From JABSQH01 sp965230015 (GTDB taxonomy: Bacteria > Actinomycetota > Acidimicrobiia > Acidimicrobiales > Ilumatobacteraceae): 64,000 nucleotides of DNA. The notes beneath the pieces were generated by a model. The model saw only the letters and a list, made by a program, of their open reading frames with translations, ran no database searches and was not told where the DNA came from. Shown here piece after piece: positions 1-11,248 of this stretch. A program made the position numbers and the translations under genes. Numbering within the stretch: the stretch's first letter is position 1; every line of letters begins with the position of its first letter. The stretch covers positions 959,900-1,023,899 of the forward strand of contig CBDDKF010000002.1 of NCBI GenBank assembly GCA_965230015.1, in the 5' to 3' direction.

Positions 1-28
1 CACGCCCCCGGTCCAATCACCGCCTCAA

Positions 29-67
29 TGGAGCTCGGTCAGAGGCCGCTAGGCCGACCGAGCTCCA
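29..67 (-). terminator. Hairpin after ahcY
   Basis: A perfect 12-bp inverted repeat (29-40 with 56-67, arm TGGAGCTCGGTC) encloses a 15-nt loop that contains a second small GGCC/GGCC pairing. It lies 6 bases past the ahcY stop in the direction of transcription. There is no T-run after it, so it would be a stem-only terminator of the kind common in actinobacteria, or an mRNA 3' stabiliser. Confidence 0.6.
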
Positions 68-73
68 GATGCG

Positions 74-1537
<1,464 letters not shown>

Positions 1538-1648
1538 GACGGACCTCACCATCTCTCCAGCGCACGCGGCGCGGAGACGTAACTCGTAGCGGTTGCGGCC
1601 CGGGCCGGGGCCTTCAGGCACCGATCGGATCAGCCCGGAGGGCCCTCC

Positions 1649-1654
1649 AGTGTA
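1649..1654 (-). promoter_or_regulatory. Possible -10 box for ahcY
   Basis: TACACT on the minus strand lies about 110 bases before the chosen ahcY start. It would give a GC-rich leader. No convincing -35 hexamer is visible and no known SAM or SAH riboswitch consensus was recognised in the leader, so this is tentative. Confidence 0.25.
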
Positions 1655-1675
1655 CGCGACCCCGACGAGCGCAGG

Positions 1676-1727
1676 CCGAAATTGTCGCGATTTCCGGTGC
1701 GTGGCGCCGGGAATCCCCGGTTTTCGG
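1676..1727. repeat. Dispersed palindromic element, copy 1
   Basis: The element begins CCGAAA and ends TTTCGG, so its ends pair. Inside is a second hairpin, CCGGG-AATC-CCCGG (1707-1720), followed on the plus strand by TTTT. A 28-base core (from TCCGG to CCCCGG) matches 24 of 28 positions at 52703-52744. Two related copies in intergenic DNA suggest a short REP/MITE-like family. Confidence 0.5.
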
Positions 1728-1733
1728 AGTTAG

Positions 1734-1821
1734 TCGGCGAGGACGTAACGATCTGTCGTGCCCTCGCCTAATCGGCGAGGACGTAACGATCTGTCCTGCC
1801 CTCGCCTAATCGGCGAGGACG
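1734..1821. repeat. 38-bp tandem repeat over a gene 3' end
   Basis: Two copies of a 38-bp unit (1734-1771 and 1772-1809) differ at one base and are followed by a 12-bp partial copy that lies inside the next coding region. The unit contains the last codons and TAG stop of the minus-strand secreted protein gene, so the gene end is echoed downstream of itself. Each junction forms a hairpin, CCTCGCC-5 nt-GGCGAGG (1762-1780 and 1800-1818), and these may act together as a terminator. Confidence 0.85.
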
Positions 1822-3230
1822 ACGGCGTAGACGTCGAGGAGGTAGTGGATGCTGCCGTTGTGGTTGTACATCCGCACCACGTACGGGTCGTCGCCCGCCT
1901 CGTTCGTGCCGTAGTTGAGCAGCGTCATGTTCGGCACGTTCTCGCCTTCGGGAACGTTGATGATCGACGTCTCGCTCCGCTCGGTCCCGCCCGGGTAGGC
2001 GGAGATGAACGTGGTGACCGGCACGGTCGGGAACAGGCGCTCGAGGCCAGTACCGGTGACGTTGCCGATTAGTGCCTCCTGATTGCCGACGGGGATCGAA
2101 GCCCCGCCCGACGGCATGGTCACCGATTCGGCGAACGCTTTGAAGCTCCAGTCTTCGGCGCTGCCGAACCCGAGGGGCACGTTGCCGAAGGCATCGTCGC
2201 GGGTGTCGAAGGCACGGAACGGTGCGTCGAGCGGGATGATCCGCCCCTGCCTGGTCTCGACCGATGCGCCGGTTTCGAGATAGCCGAGCACGTCGATCGC
2301 CACATGGATGTTGCCGTTGCGGTTCTTCACGTGGATCCGACCGTCGGGGCCGACCGGCACGATCGCCAGGTTGGCCTTGACCAGACCGGGAATCACGTTG
2401 GTGTTCGACGTGGATGCCTGCGTACCGGCTGGCAGCGGCGTGGGGGTCACGGCCAGGTTGGTGTTGCGGCTCCCCGACTCACGGTTGATCGCCGTCAGGT
2501 TGATCATCACGCCGGTGATCGACGCCCGATCGGGAACGATGTCGGCCTGCTCGGGCGAGTCGGCGCCGAGCACCTGCACCGCACGCGACTCGTCGGGCCC
2601 GAGCACGCCGCCGGTTTCGCGGCTGTCGTAGATGCGGCCCGGGCCAGCGGTGATCAGCCGGGCGCCGCGCTGGTCGTTGTTCGACGTGGAGATCCAGCCG
2701 AACACATCGATCGCCACGTTGGCCGTTCCCGGCCCCGACGGAGTGGTCAGTCGCACGGTTGCCGTGCCGTCGTTGCCCACACCCACGATCGCCAGGTTGG
2801 GCGTGTTGCGGTTCGGGAGGTAGTTGACGAGCGACGACTCGCCGGCACCGCCGTCGGCCAGGCCGGTCGGGAAGATCGTGAGCGAGCCGCGCCGTGACGC
2901 GTCGGCGACGGTCACGTTGAGGACCACCGCGAGCACGTCGGCGGCGTCGGCGGGGATGCCGCCCTCGCCGAGCAGTTGCACGCTGAACTCGCTACCGCTG
3001 GGCGACGTCGCCTTTGGGCCCACCGCCGAGTTGATACCGGGCGCGCGGTTGTCGAAGATCCGCTCGGGCGCCAGCGGGTGGAACTCGCCACCGGCGCACA
3101 GCGTGGCACAGGCGGCCTGAGCAACCGGTGCCGCCGGCGATCCGGCCGGCGCGGCAACAGAGACACCCACACCGAGCAGGGCCACCGCGAGCAGCGCGCG
3201 GGACGTTCGCTTAAAACTCATCGAGCGCAT
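1806..3230 (-). CDS. Secreted protein with three repeats
   Basis: The predicted exported protein has 474 residues. A signal peptide covers about residues 1-39 (positive MRSMSFKR, hydrophobic LLAVALLGVGV, cleavage near AQA-ACA). The mature part has three related domains of roughly 140 residues. Each opens with a R-x-x-D-x-R segment (ERIFDNR, GRIYDSR, FRAFDTR), followed by a LNVT-type strand (seen in the first two), an N-x-x-P-N/V-type strand and a closing AIDVFGW / AIDVLGY-like strand. Such beta-rich repeats occur in secreted acidimicrobial proteins, but I know of no proven function; surface adhesion or matrix is inference. The ATG at 3230 is chosen because GAAGAGG lies 5 bases upstream and the signal peptide begins there. 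Its 3' end is tandemly duplicated. Confidence 0.7.
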   Translation of the reverse strand: MRSMSFKRTSRALLAVALLGVGVSVAAPAGSPAAPVAQAACATLCAGGEFHPLAPERIFDNRAPGINSAVGPKATSPSGSEFSVQLLGEGGIPADAADVLAVVLNVTVADASRRGSLTIFPTGLADGGAGESSLVNYLPNRNTPNLAIVGVGNDGTATVRLTTPSGPGTANVAIDVFGWISTSNNDQRGARLITAGPGRIYDSRETGGVLGPDESRAVQVLGADSPEQADIVPDRASITGVMINLTAINRESGSRNTNLAVTPTPLPAGTQASTSNTNVIPGLVKANLAIVPVGPDGRIHVKNRNGNIHVAIDVLGYLETGASVETRQGRIIPLDAPFRAFDTRDDAFGNVPLGFGSAEDWSFKAFAESVTMPSGGASIPVGNQEALIGNVTGTGLERLFPTVPVTTFISAYPGGTERSETSIINVPEGENVPNMTLLNYGTNEAGDDPYVVRMYNHNGSIHYLLDVYAVVLAD

Positions 3231-3292
3231 CGTAACCTCTTCGACATCCTGATTTGGGGCGCTTGCGCACACGTTCCCGGTGCGTTTCCAGA

Positions 3293-3330
3293 ATCTTCGG
3301 CACTCCGTCAAGCGACCTTGAGCCGAAGAT
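3293..3330 (-). terminator. Two-stem hairpin between genes
   Basis: The outer stem ATCTTCGGC / GCCGAAGAT (3293-3301 with 3322-3330) stacks on an inner stem TCAAG / CTTGA with a 4-nt loop, and a 6-nt bulge sits on one side. It lies 90 bases after the Trm112-like gene and 60 before the secreted protein gene, both on the minus strand. It could terminate the former or be a leader structure of the latter. Confidence 0.45.
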
Positions 3331-3419
3331 CACCGAGCGTGGCAACGCAAGGTTCGGTGCCCACGCTGGCCACGCGTGCCTCACGGACGGCCCGGCACCG
3401 CCCACCTGGCGGCGACCCG

Positions 3420-3662
3420 CTACCGGTCGGGATCGAACGTCGGCGACACGTCGTGCTCGGCGACGAGGGCCATCAGTCGCTGGTGCTCCGCGTCGTCAAC
3501 CGCCGTCGCCTCGTCGATCAGCATCACTGGAATGTCGTCGTCGATTCGGTAGCTGCGCTGAAGTCGCGGGTTGTAGAGCAGCGCCTCGGACTCGAGGTAG
3601 TACAGCGGCCCCTTGTCCTCAGGACAGGCGAGGATCTCGAGGAGCTGCGGAGCGAGGGCCAT
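3420..3662 (-). CDS. Trm112 family protein
   Basis: A small 80-residue protein of the Trm112/YcaR (UPF0434) family. The N-terminal signature LLEILACPEDKGPL is present, with a single cysteine where many homologues have a CP..C zinc pair. A hydrophobic segment DIPVMLIDEA near the middle is typical. Trm112 proteins stabilise methyltransferases in eukaryotes and archaea; the bacterial role is mostly unproven. It lies 71 bases after the phosphomannomutase gene on the same strand, a neighbourhood I recall from Streptomyces. The ATG at 3662 is preceded by TAGGCT and a 6-base spacer, so the mRNA may be leaderless. Confidence 0.85.
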   Translation of the reverse strand: MALAPQLLEILACPEDKGPLYYLESEALLYNPRLQRSYRIDDDIPVMLIDEATAVDDAEHQRLMALVAEHDVSPTFDPDR

Positions 3663-3668
3663 GTGCAG

Positions 3669-3674
3669 AGCCTA
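3669..3674 (-). promoter_or_regulatory. -10 box, Trm112-like gene
   Basis: TAGGCT is separated by CTGCAC (6 nt) from the ATG at 3662. Confidence 0.5.
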
Positions 3675-3733
3675 CGCGCCGACTGCCATGTCGATCATCT
3701 CGTCGATCATCACGATGGTCACCACGTCGATCG

Positions 3734-5113
3734 TCATGCGGTGACGATCGCCAACACCTCGGCCACCCGGTCGTCGCAGGCGTCGCGATCGGCTGCTTCC
3801 AGGTTGAGGCGCAGCAGCGGTTCGGTGTTCGACGGCCGGAGGTTGAACCACCAGTCGCCCGCATCCACCGTGAGCCCGTCGAGGCGATCCTGCGCGCAGC
3901 CGTCGTACGCGGCGCTGACCCGCTCGATCACGCTGGCCGCATCGGCTACCCGTGGATCGATCACGGTGTTGATCTCGCCGCTCGAGCTGTACCGCTCGAA
4001 TCGTCCCTTCAAGACCGACAACGGTTCACCGCTACGGCTCATTTCCGCGAGCACGAGCATCGAGGCGATCAGCCCGCTGTCGGCGTTGTAGTTGTCGGCG
4101 AAGTAGTAGTGCGCCGAGTGCTCGCCGCCGAACACCGCGCCGGTCTCGGCCATCGTCTGCTTGATGAACGAGTGACCCACCTTGGTGCGCACGGGTGTGC
4201 CGCCGAGCTCGCGTACCACATCGGGGACGGCCTTGGAGCAGATGAGGTTGTGCAGGATAGTGGCCCCCGGCCGCTCACGGAGCGTGGCGGCGGCGAGAAT
4301 CGCGGTTGTCGTCGAGCCGCTCAGGCCGGCACCGGTCTCGTCGACGACGAAGACGCGGTCGGCATCGCCGTCGAAGGCCAGCCCGATGTCGAATCCACCC
4401 GCCACCACACGGGCCCGCAGGTCGCGCTGGTTTGCCGGCTGCAACGGATCGGCTGGGTGATTGGGGAACGTGCCGTCGAGTTCCCCGTACAGCACCTCGA
4501 GTTCCACATCGAGCCGTTCGAACACCGCAGGAACGACCAACCCGCCCATCCCGTTCGCCGTATCGGCGACCACGCGCAGTGGGGCGATCGACGACGTGTC
4601 GACGAACGACAGAACGTGATCGACGAAGCCGTCGAGCACATCACGCCGCTCGGTGCGCTCCCCCGGACTCGTGGCAGGCGCAGGGCCGTCGCCGTCGAGC
4701 ACGCGCTGGGCGACCGCCTTGATCGTGTCGAGACCGGTGTCGGCGCCCACCGGCCGAGCACCGCTCAAGCACAGCTTGACGCCGTTGTATCCGGCGGGGT
4801 TGTGCGACGCGGTGAACATCGCACCGGGCGCGTCGTGGCGCCCGGATGCGAAGTACATCATGTCGGTCGACGCCAGGCCGATGTCGACCACCGAATAGCC
4901 CTGATCGAGCAGCCCGTCGGCGAACGCCGCCACCAACCGCGGGCCAGAGGGCCGCATGTCGCGGGCGACGATCACCTGCTCGAGGCGTGGCTCGCGATCG
5001 CGCAACAGCGTGGCGAATCCGACCCCGAGTGCGTGCGCGATGCGCTCATCGAGTTGGTCCGGGACGGTGCCGCGGACGTCGTAGGCCTTGACGATCTGAT
5101 CGAGCACCGACAT
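3734..5113 (-). CDS. manB: Phosphomannomutase/phosphoglucomutase
   Basis: An alpha-D-phosphohexomutase of 459 residues that interconverts hexose 6- and 1-phosphates; mannose is the likely substrate, feeding GDP-mannose for the glycan genes further along. Visible landmarks in order are KAYDVRG at 9-15, the phosphoserine loop TASHNP at 101-106 (Ser103), the metal loop DGDADR near 236, the sugar-binding GEHSAH near 315-320 and the phosphate-binding RPSNTEP near the C terminus. The start at 5113 is preferred to the ATG at 5122, because TAGCCT at 5124-5129 would place transcription initiation almost at this codon and homologues begin near this residue. It is followed on the same strand by the Trm112-like gene. 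Confidence 0.92.
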   Translation of the reverse strand: MSVLDQIVKAYDVRGTVPDQLDERIAHALGVGFATLLRDREPRLEQVIVARDMRPSGPRLVAAFADGLLDQGYSVVDIGLASTDMMYFASGRHDAPGAMFTASHNPAGYNGVKLCLSGARPVGADTGLDTIKAVAQRVLDGDGPAPATSPGERTERRDVLDGFVDHVLSFVDTSSIAPLRVVADTANGMGGLVVPAVFERLDVELEVLYGELDGTFPNHPADPLQPANQRDLRARVVAGGFDIGLAFDGDADRVFVVDETGAGLSGSTTTAILAAATLRERPGATILHNLICSKAVPDVVRELGGTPVRTKVGHSFIKQTMAETGAVFGGEHSAHYYFADNYNADSGLIASMLVLAEMSRSGEPLSVLKGRFERYSSSGEINTVIDPRVADAASVIERVSAAYDGCAQDRLDGLTVDAGDWWFNLRPSNTEPLLRLNLEAADRDACDDRVAEVLAIVTA

Positions 5114-5123
5114 GCGGCGCATG

Positions 5124-5129
5124 AGGCTA
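5124..5129 (-). promoter_or_regulatory. -10 box, phosphomannomutase
   Basis: TAGCCT lies 10 nt before the ATG at 5113; the alternative ATG at 5122 is only 1 nt away and would be left out of the transcript. Confidence 0.4.
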
Positions 5130-5182
5130 TCGGCGAGCCTCGTCAGGCCGTCCGGATCACCGTGAGAACGGCATCGACGCGC

Positions 5183-7978
5183 TCACGACCCGGACGTTCG
5201 CGGATCGTGGTCTGCGTCGACGCCGGCATCGCGGCGGAAGCCACCATCACCGTCGACGTCCAACGACAGCGGGGCACCCGTGACGGGTGTCGGGTCGTCG
5301 GCCGCGACGTCCACAGGGTCGCGGCGGTCGAAGGGGTCGAGCGGGTCACCGCGGCCGAGCGGGTCGTCGGGAACCGCGTCGACGGAGAGCTCAGCCGCGG
5401 CGCCGTCGTCCGGTTGCGCCGGATCGTCGAAGTCCTTCGGCGGCGGGCCGAAGTACGGCCGTTCGGCGGGATAGGCGACGTCGCCTTGACGTCGCCACAG
5501 GAAGCACAAACCGATGCCCACTGCGGTAAGCGCGTAGAAGAACCAGTCGAGCGGGGTGCGCCCGTAGGTCAGCGTCACTTCTTCGCTGGTCGGGATGACG
5601 ACCATGTGGTTCGGCGACACGCGGTAGGGCCCCTCGGCGCCCTCGACCTGCCAATTGGGGAAGTAGCTCACGCGCACGAGCACCGGAACGCCGACCTGGT
5701 CGACGTTGAAGCTGACCGACTGCTGTTCGATCTCGACATCGGTCACGTTCACCTCGGGCAACGCGACCGCCTCGATCGGCTCGGTCGGCAGGACGTAGTC
5801 GACGTTGCGGCTGCGCTCGTCGGGCTCGCCGATTCGTGCATCGAGATCGATCTCGACATCGATGCGCTGCCAGTCCTCGGGACCGTCGTCGGCGGGGATG
5901 GCGGGCCAATCGTCGCGGCGCTGGAACCACGAGGTACCGAGTTCGAGATTCCGTTCACGGGGGTCGCCGCTGCGATGGTTGACCACCACCGGCTGAACGG
6001 TCAGTGGCTCGACGATGTTGGCGGTGCTCAGCTCGTAGATGTCCCAGGGTCCCGAGGTGGTGAGATACACGAGATCGTCCTGAGCCCCGGCCTCTTCCTT
6101 GGCGGCGTCGGTACGGACCATCAGATACCGCACGCCCAGATCATTCATGTGCTGCACGCCGATCTCGGCGTCGTTGTTGGTGTACCGCAGCTGGCGCACC
6201 GGGTTCGATGAACTCTCCGAGATCGCGGCTGCGGTGAGGAAGTGGTACGGCGTCGTTCCGGAGGCCTCGAAGAACAGCCCCTCCATCGAGCCGATACAAC
6301 CGTCGGTCCAGTGCGGGAGGAGCATCAGTGCCATCGTGGTGCCGTACTGCCCGTTGTCGCTGTTGTTCTCCCAGATGGCGCGACCGCACCCACGGTCTTG
6401 ACCGATGTCGTCCATCGTCGACACGACGTCGTAGTACTCCGGATAGGCCGGTTTGCCCTCGTAGCCGGTGAAGTTGTAGCGAGCCCAGCCATCGGCAACG
6501 GCCCGCCCCGCCTCGGGGGTCTTGCGGAACGGCCCCCAGGCATACACCGCGGTGTCACCTTCGGTGCGGCGACCGTCGAAGGGCAGCGTCTCGTACATCC
6601 ATCCGAACACGACGAGAGCCGACAGGGTGATCAGCCCGGCGGCGACCGCGTTCTCGTAGGTGTTCATGCGCTGCGACGCCAGCCGTCCGCGTGCCGCGTT
6701 GACCACCCACGTGATCAGCTCGATCGCACCGATCACCATCAGCAGATAGCGCATCAAGTACAGGAACGGCAGCAAGCGCGGGTTCCACAGCAGACCGATC
6801 ACCGGGAGGCTGTCGCGGGTGATGTACACCAGCCCGACCAACACGAGCGTGATCACGCCGATCGCCGTGCCGTTCAGGTTGCGCCGCATCACCATCGCTA
6901 CGAATCCGACGATCGCCAGACCGGTGATGATGAAGTTGAGTGGTGCAGCCAGCGGGAAGAACATGTCCCAGAACGAGTCGCTGGCGCCTTCCGGGCGGAA
7001 CCCGTACTTCATGTCGGTCATGAACTCGTGACCGAACAGGAACGGACCGACCCACCAGGCGGCGAGCAGCACCGTGGTGATGCCGGTGGTGACCGCGTAC
7101 TTGAGACGCCACCGATCGATCCAGACGAGACTGAAGATGATCGCGGCCACGGCGACGAAGATCAGCACGATGCCGTGCGACACCGCAGCGAGTGCCAGTA
7201 CCACTGCGGTCCACACGCGGAACCGACCGGTTCGCAGCCCGTTGGCCAAAAGACCGAGCCCGACCATCGTCAGGGTCAGCGCGATCGAGAACGAGTACTC
7301 CCCCGCCATCGTCGACTTCACGTTGCCGCCGTAGATCGAGAAGCTCTCGTCGAGCAAGAAGCACACGCCGCCGACAGCAAACAGTTCGGGGATCGGATGA
7401 CGGAAGTTGGCCAGCCGCCCGAACGCCCAGCAGGCCAGGGGGAACAAGATCAGGCCGGAGATGGCGACGAGCTTGAACGCGACCCCGTACGGCAACAGCA
7501 CGTCGAGGGCGACGATCGCCAGCGCCGGGGTGACCATGTAGAAGCGGTACAGCGGGAGGCCGCCGTACCAGTCCATGCTCCACCCAGAGAGCTGGAAGTT
7601 AGGTAGGAAGTTGTCACGGAGGAATGCGGGCGACCACACATGCGCGCCCATGTCGCCGCCGGTCGGTGTGTTGACATCGAAGATCAGGTCGCGGCTCGGC
7701 GACACCGGGTTGAAGTGGACGACCATCATCATCACCACGGTCATCGTCACGAGGATCGACGTGGTCACGAGCACCTCGACCACGCGCCGAGTGGTCCACG
7801 GCCGATTCCACCATGCGATCGGACGGGCGAACACACGGCGTACCACCCGCTGCGCGGTCGTCGGTTCGGCAGACTCCGCGTCGACCAGCTCGTCAACGAT
7901 GCCATCGTCGAGCGCGGCGGAGGACCGATCGAGCGATTCGGTCTCGGGCGCCTCGGTGAGCGTGTCGTCAGTGGTCAT
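5183..7978 (-). CDS. Large polytopic membrane protein, PTPS-related type
   Basis: This 931-residue integral membrane protein has a cytosolic acidic N terminus of about 60 residues, a first membrane span near 68-88, then a loop with DMGAHVW at 109-115. About ten more spans follow up to residue 480, then an extracytoplasmic domain of 350 residues, a last span (LDWFFYALTAVGIGLCFLW) and an Asp/Pro-rich tail. The pattern, with an acidic motif in the first outer loop, resembles GT-C glycosyltransferases and the 6-pyruvoyl-tetrahydropterin-synthase-related membrane family. I infer a lipid-linked sugar transferase or glycan-modifying role, but substrate and reaction cannot be read from the sequence. 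It lies 69 bases upstream of phosphomannomutase on the same strand. Confidence 0.65.
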   Translation of the reverse strand: MTTDDTLTEAPETESLDRSSAALDDGIVDELVDAESAEPTTAQRVVRRVFARPIAWWNRPWTTRRVVEVLVTTSILVTMTVVMMMVVHFNPVSPSRDLIFDVNTPTGGDMGAHVWSPAFLRDNFLPNFQLSGWSMDWYGGLPLYRFYMVTPALAIVALDVLLPYGVAFKLVAISGLILFPLACWAFGRLANFRHPIPELFAVGGVCFLLDESFSIYGGNVKSTMAGEYSFSIALTLTMVGLGLLANGLRTGRFRVWTAVVLALAAVSHGIVLIFVAVAAIIFSLVWIDRWRLKYAVTTGITTVLLAAWWVGPFLFGHEFMTDMKYGFRPEGASDSFWDMFFPLAAPLNFIITGLAIVGFVAMVMRRNLNGTAIGVITLVLVGLVYITRDSLPVIGLLWNPRLLPFLYLMRYLLMVIGAIELITWVVNAARGRLASQRMNTYENAVAAGLITLSALVVFGWMYETLPFDGRRTEGDTAVYAWGPFRKTPEAGRAVADGWARYNFTGYEGKPAYPEYYDVVSTMDDIGQDRGCGRAIWENNSDNGQYGTTMALMLLPHWTDGCIGSMEGLFFEASGTTPYHFLTAAAISESSSNPVRQLRYTNNDAEIGVQHMNDLGVRYLMVRTDAAKEEAGAQDDLVYLTTSGPWDIYELSTANIVEPLTVQPVVVNHRSGDPRERNLELGTSWFQRRDDWPAIPADDGPEDWQRIDVEIDLDARIGEPDERSRNVDYVLPTEPIEAVALPEVNVTDVEIEQQSVSFNVDQVGVPVLVRVSYFPNWQVEGAEGPYRVSPNHMVVIPTSEEVTLTYGRTPLDWFFYALTAVGIGLCFLWRRQGDVAYPAERPYFGPPPKDFDDPAQPDDGAAAELSVDAVPDDPLGRGDPLDPFDRRDPVDVAADDPTPVTGAPLSLDVDGDGGFRRDAGVDADHDPRTSGS

Positions 7979-8068
7979 GCGAGCAATTGGTGGGGTTCCC
8001 GCGAACGATCATGCGCGGGCGATCATGCGCAGTCAGACATGATGGCAAAGCGGGCCGCGGCGTACACG

Positions 8069-8836
8069 TCACAGCACCATCAACAAGCCGGTGGCGTTGA
8101 ACCCGACGTGCGCCGTGATCGCCATCCCCAATCGACCCGTGTACAAGGCGCACACCCCCAAGATGAGCCCGAATACGAACAAGCCCGGGAACTCCACCGG
8201 ACGGACGTGGACCAGCGCGAACACCGCGGCCACGCCGACCACGACGATCACATCGTTGAACCGCGCCGCCAACGGGCCTTGGAGCAGGCCCCGGTAGAAC
8301 AACTCCTCGACGAGGGGCGCGCCCACCACTACCAGCAAGAACAGCACCACCAAGGACGCGCCGTCGGCGCGATCGACGAGGCTGCGGGCGTTTTCTTCGA
8401 GCCGCTCGTCGGTGAACGTGTCGGACCACACGGCGCGCAACGGCAAGTAGATCACCGGGATCACCACCAGTTGCGCAAGCACGCCGATGCCCAGGCCGAC
8501 CGAATCGGCCGGAGTGATCTCGATCCCGTAGTCGATGCGCGGGTCGCCCGTTCCGGCACGGTTCGAGGCCACCCACATACCGGCCAGCTGGGCGGTCCAG
8601 GCAGCGATCAACGCGGCTGCGAGGACACCGATCGGCGCCTCGTCGAGTGGGTCGCCGCCGGTGATGGCGATCACGATCGACGACAGCACCTGACCGCCGA
8701 GCCATGCGGCGACGAAGGCGACCACGGCCGTGGTCGGGTCGATCGGCGCGGCAGACGCGGCGCGGATCGGCGACGACGGTGCGCACCGACGGTTCGGCGG
8801 CGTCACCCGCGAGGCCCGGCGGATGGGATCGGCCAC
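8069..8836 (-). CDS. CPBP family intramembrane protease
   Basis: A 255-residue membrane protein of the CAAX/ABI (CPBP) family. The three family motifs are present: EELFYRG at 177-183 (the glutamate pair and arginine), FALVH about 30 residues later, and AHVGFN near the C terminus, which together form the putative metal-dependent intramembrane active site. Several hydrophobic spans flank these. Family members act as prenyl-protein or membrane-peptide proteases or as scaffold proteins; the substrate here is unknown. I place the start at the GTG 8836, which has TAGTGT and an 8-base spacer in front, rather than at an in-frame codon 12 bases upstream. Confidence 0.85.
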   Translation of the reverse strand: MADPIRRASRVTPPNRRCAPSSPIRAASAAPIDPTTAVVAFVAAWLGGQVLSSIVIAITGGDPLDEAPIGVLAAALIAAWTAQLAGMWVASNRAGTGDPRIDYGIEITPADSVGLGIGVLAQLVVIPVIYLPLRAVWSDTFTDERLEENARSLVDRADGASLVVLFLLVVVGAPLVEELFYRGLLQGPLAARFNDVIVVVGVAAVFALVHVRPVEFPGLFVFGLILGVCALYTGRLGMAITAHVGFNATGLLMVL

Positions 8837-8844
8837 GCGTGCCG

Positions 8845-8850
8845 ACACTA
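8845..8850 (-). promoter_or_regulatory. -10 box, CPBP protease
   Basis: TAGTGT, then 8 nt, then the GTG at 8836. This puts the start codon 4 codons inside the longest open frame. Confidence 0.45.
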
Positions 8851-8867
8851 CCGGCGCGAGCGAGGCC

Positions 8868-9140
8868 TCAGACCGCGATCAGTTCGCCAATACCGCGATG
8901 GCGTCGATCGTCGAGATGCCAGCCGTGGGGCACCGAAATGCGCGCCGCATGACGTTCACACAGATCGTACGAATGTGGATCGCGACTCTCGCTCAGCGGG
9001 TCGAGCCACGCCTGGGAGCGGTCGTAGTGATACGTCAGCGTGGCTGCGGCCGGTTCCGCACACCCGGTGCGCGAGCACTGCCGATCGGTCGTCGCCGCCA
9101 CCGCGTCGTTGGCGATGATGCCGGTCCGCCACTGCGCCAT
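8868..9140 (-). CDS. DUF3499 family protein
   Basis: A 90-residue protein of an actinobacterial family of unknown function. Two conserved parts are visible: CSRTGCAEPAAATLTY starting at residue 22, and HSYDLCERHAARISVPHGW from about 56. The CxxxxC and CxxH spacing suggests a small zinc-binding fold; that is inference. In Streptomyces and Mycobacterium the homologue lies, as I recall, next to phosphomannomutase, as it nearly does here. The start at 9140 is chosen because TACCGT precedes it by 9 bases; an in-frame codon at 9167 would lie upstream of that promoter-like box. It is divergent from ftsH, with starts 61 bases apart. Confidence 0.85.
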   Translation of the reverse strand: MAQWRTGIIANDAVAATTDRQCSRTGCAEPAAATLTYHYDRSQAWLDPLSESRDPHSYDLCERHAARISVPHGWHLDDRRHRGIGELIAV

Positions 9141-9149
9141 GGATGCGAA

Positions 9150-9155
9150 ACGGTA
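9150..9155 (-). promoter_or_regulatory. -10 box, DUF3499 gene
   Basis: TACCGT with a 9-nt spacer to the ATG at 9140. It faces the ftsH box at 9190-9195, so the two promoters share about 35 bp of DNA. Confidence 0.4.
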
Positions 9156-9189
9156 CGCGCACTGCAACGCCGATCGGTGGATGCTCCCC

Positions 9190-9195
9190 TAGCAT
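9190..9195 (+). promoter_or_regulatory. -10 box, ftsH
   Basis: TAGCAT followed by GGAGCC (6 nt) and the ATG. The GGAG is only 2 nt from the start codon, too close for a normal ribosome site. Confidence 0.5.
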
Positions 9196-9201
9196 GGAGC
9201 C

Positions 9202-11169
<1,968 letters not shown>

Positions 11170-11187
<18 letters not shown>

Positions 11188-11244
11188 GGCTACATCGATC
11201 TCGTCGCCCGCTAAGGCCACATCGGTTTCATCGCCCGCTGGGGC
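11170..11244. repeat. Degenerate 27-bp repeats after ftsH
   Basis: The last 18 bases of ftsH with its stop (11170-11190, pattern ACATCG..TCGCTCGCTAGGGC) are repeated as two 27-bp units, 11191-11217 (ending CGCCCGCTAAGGC) and 11218-11244 (ending CGCCCGCTGGGGC). The units carry a 6-base insertion relative to the gene end. One repeated unit retains a stop-like TAA at the equivalent place. Confidence 0.65.
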
Positions 11245-11248
11245 GCGA

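Noticed and set aside
1538..1680. SAH or SAM riboswitch upstream of ahcY
   Set aside because: The leader is GC-rich and could fold, but I could not match the conserved core of the known SAH or SAM classes.
1707..1724. Rho-independent terminator with T-run (CCGGG-AATC-CCCGG-TTTT) on the plus strand
   Set aside because: No plus-strand gene ends upstream; the same hairpin is part of the dispersed repeat, which explains it better.
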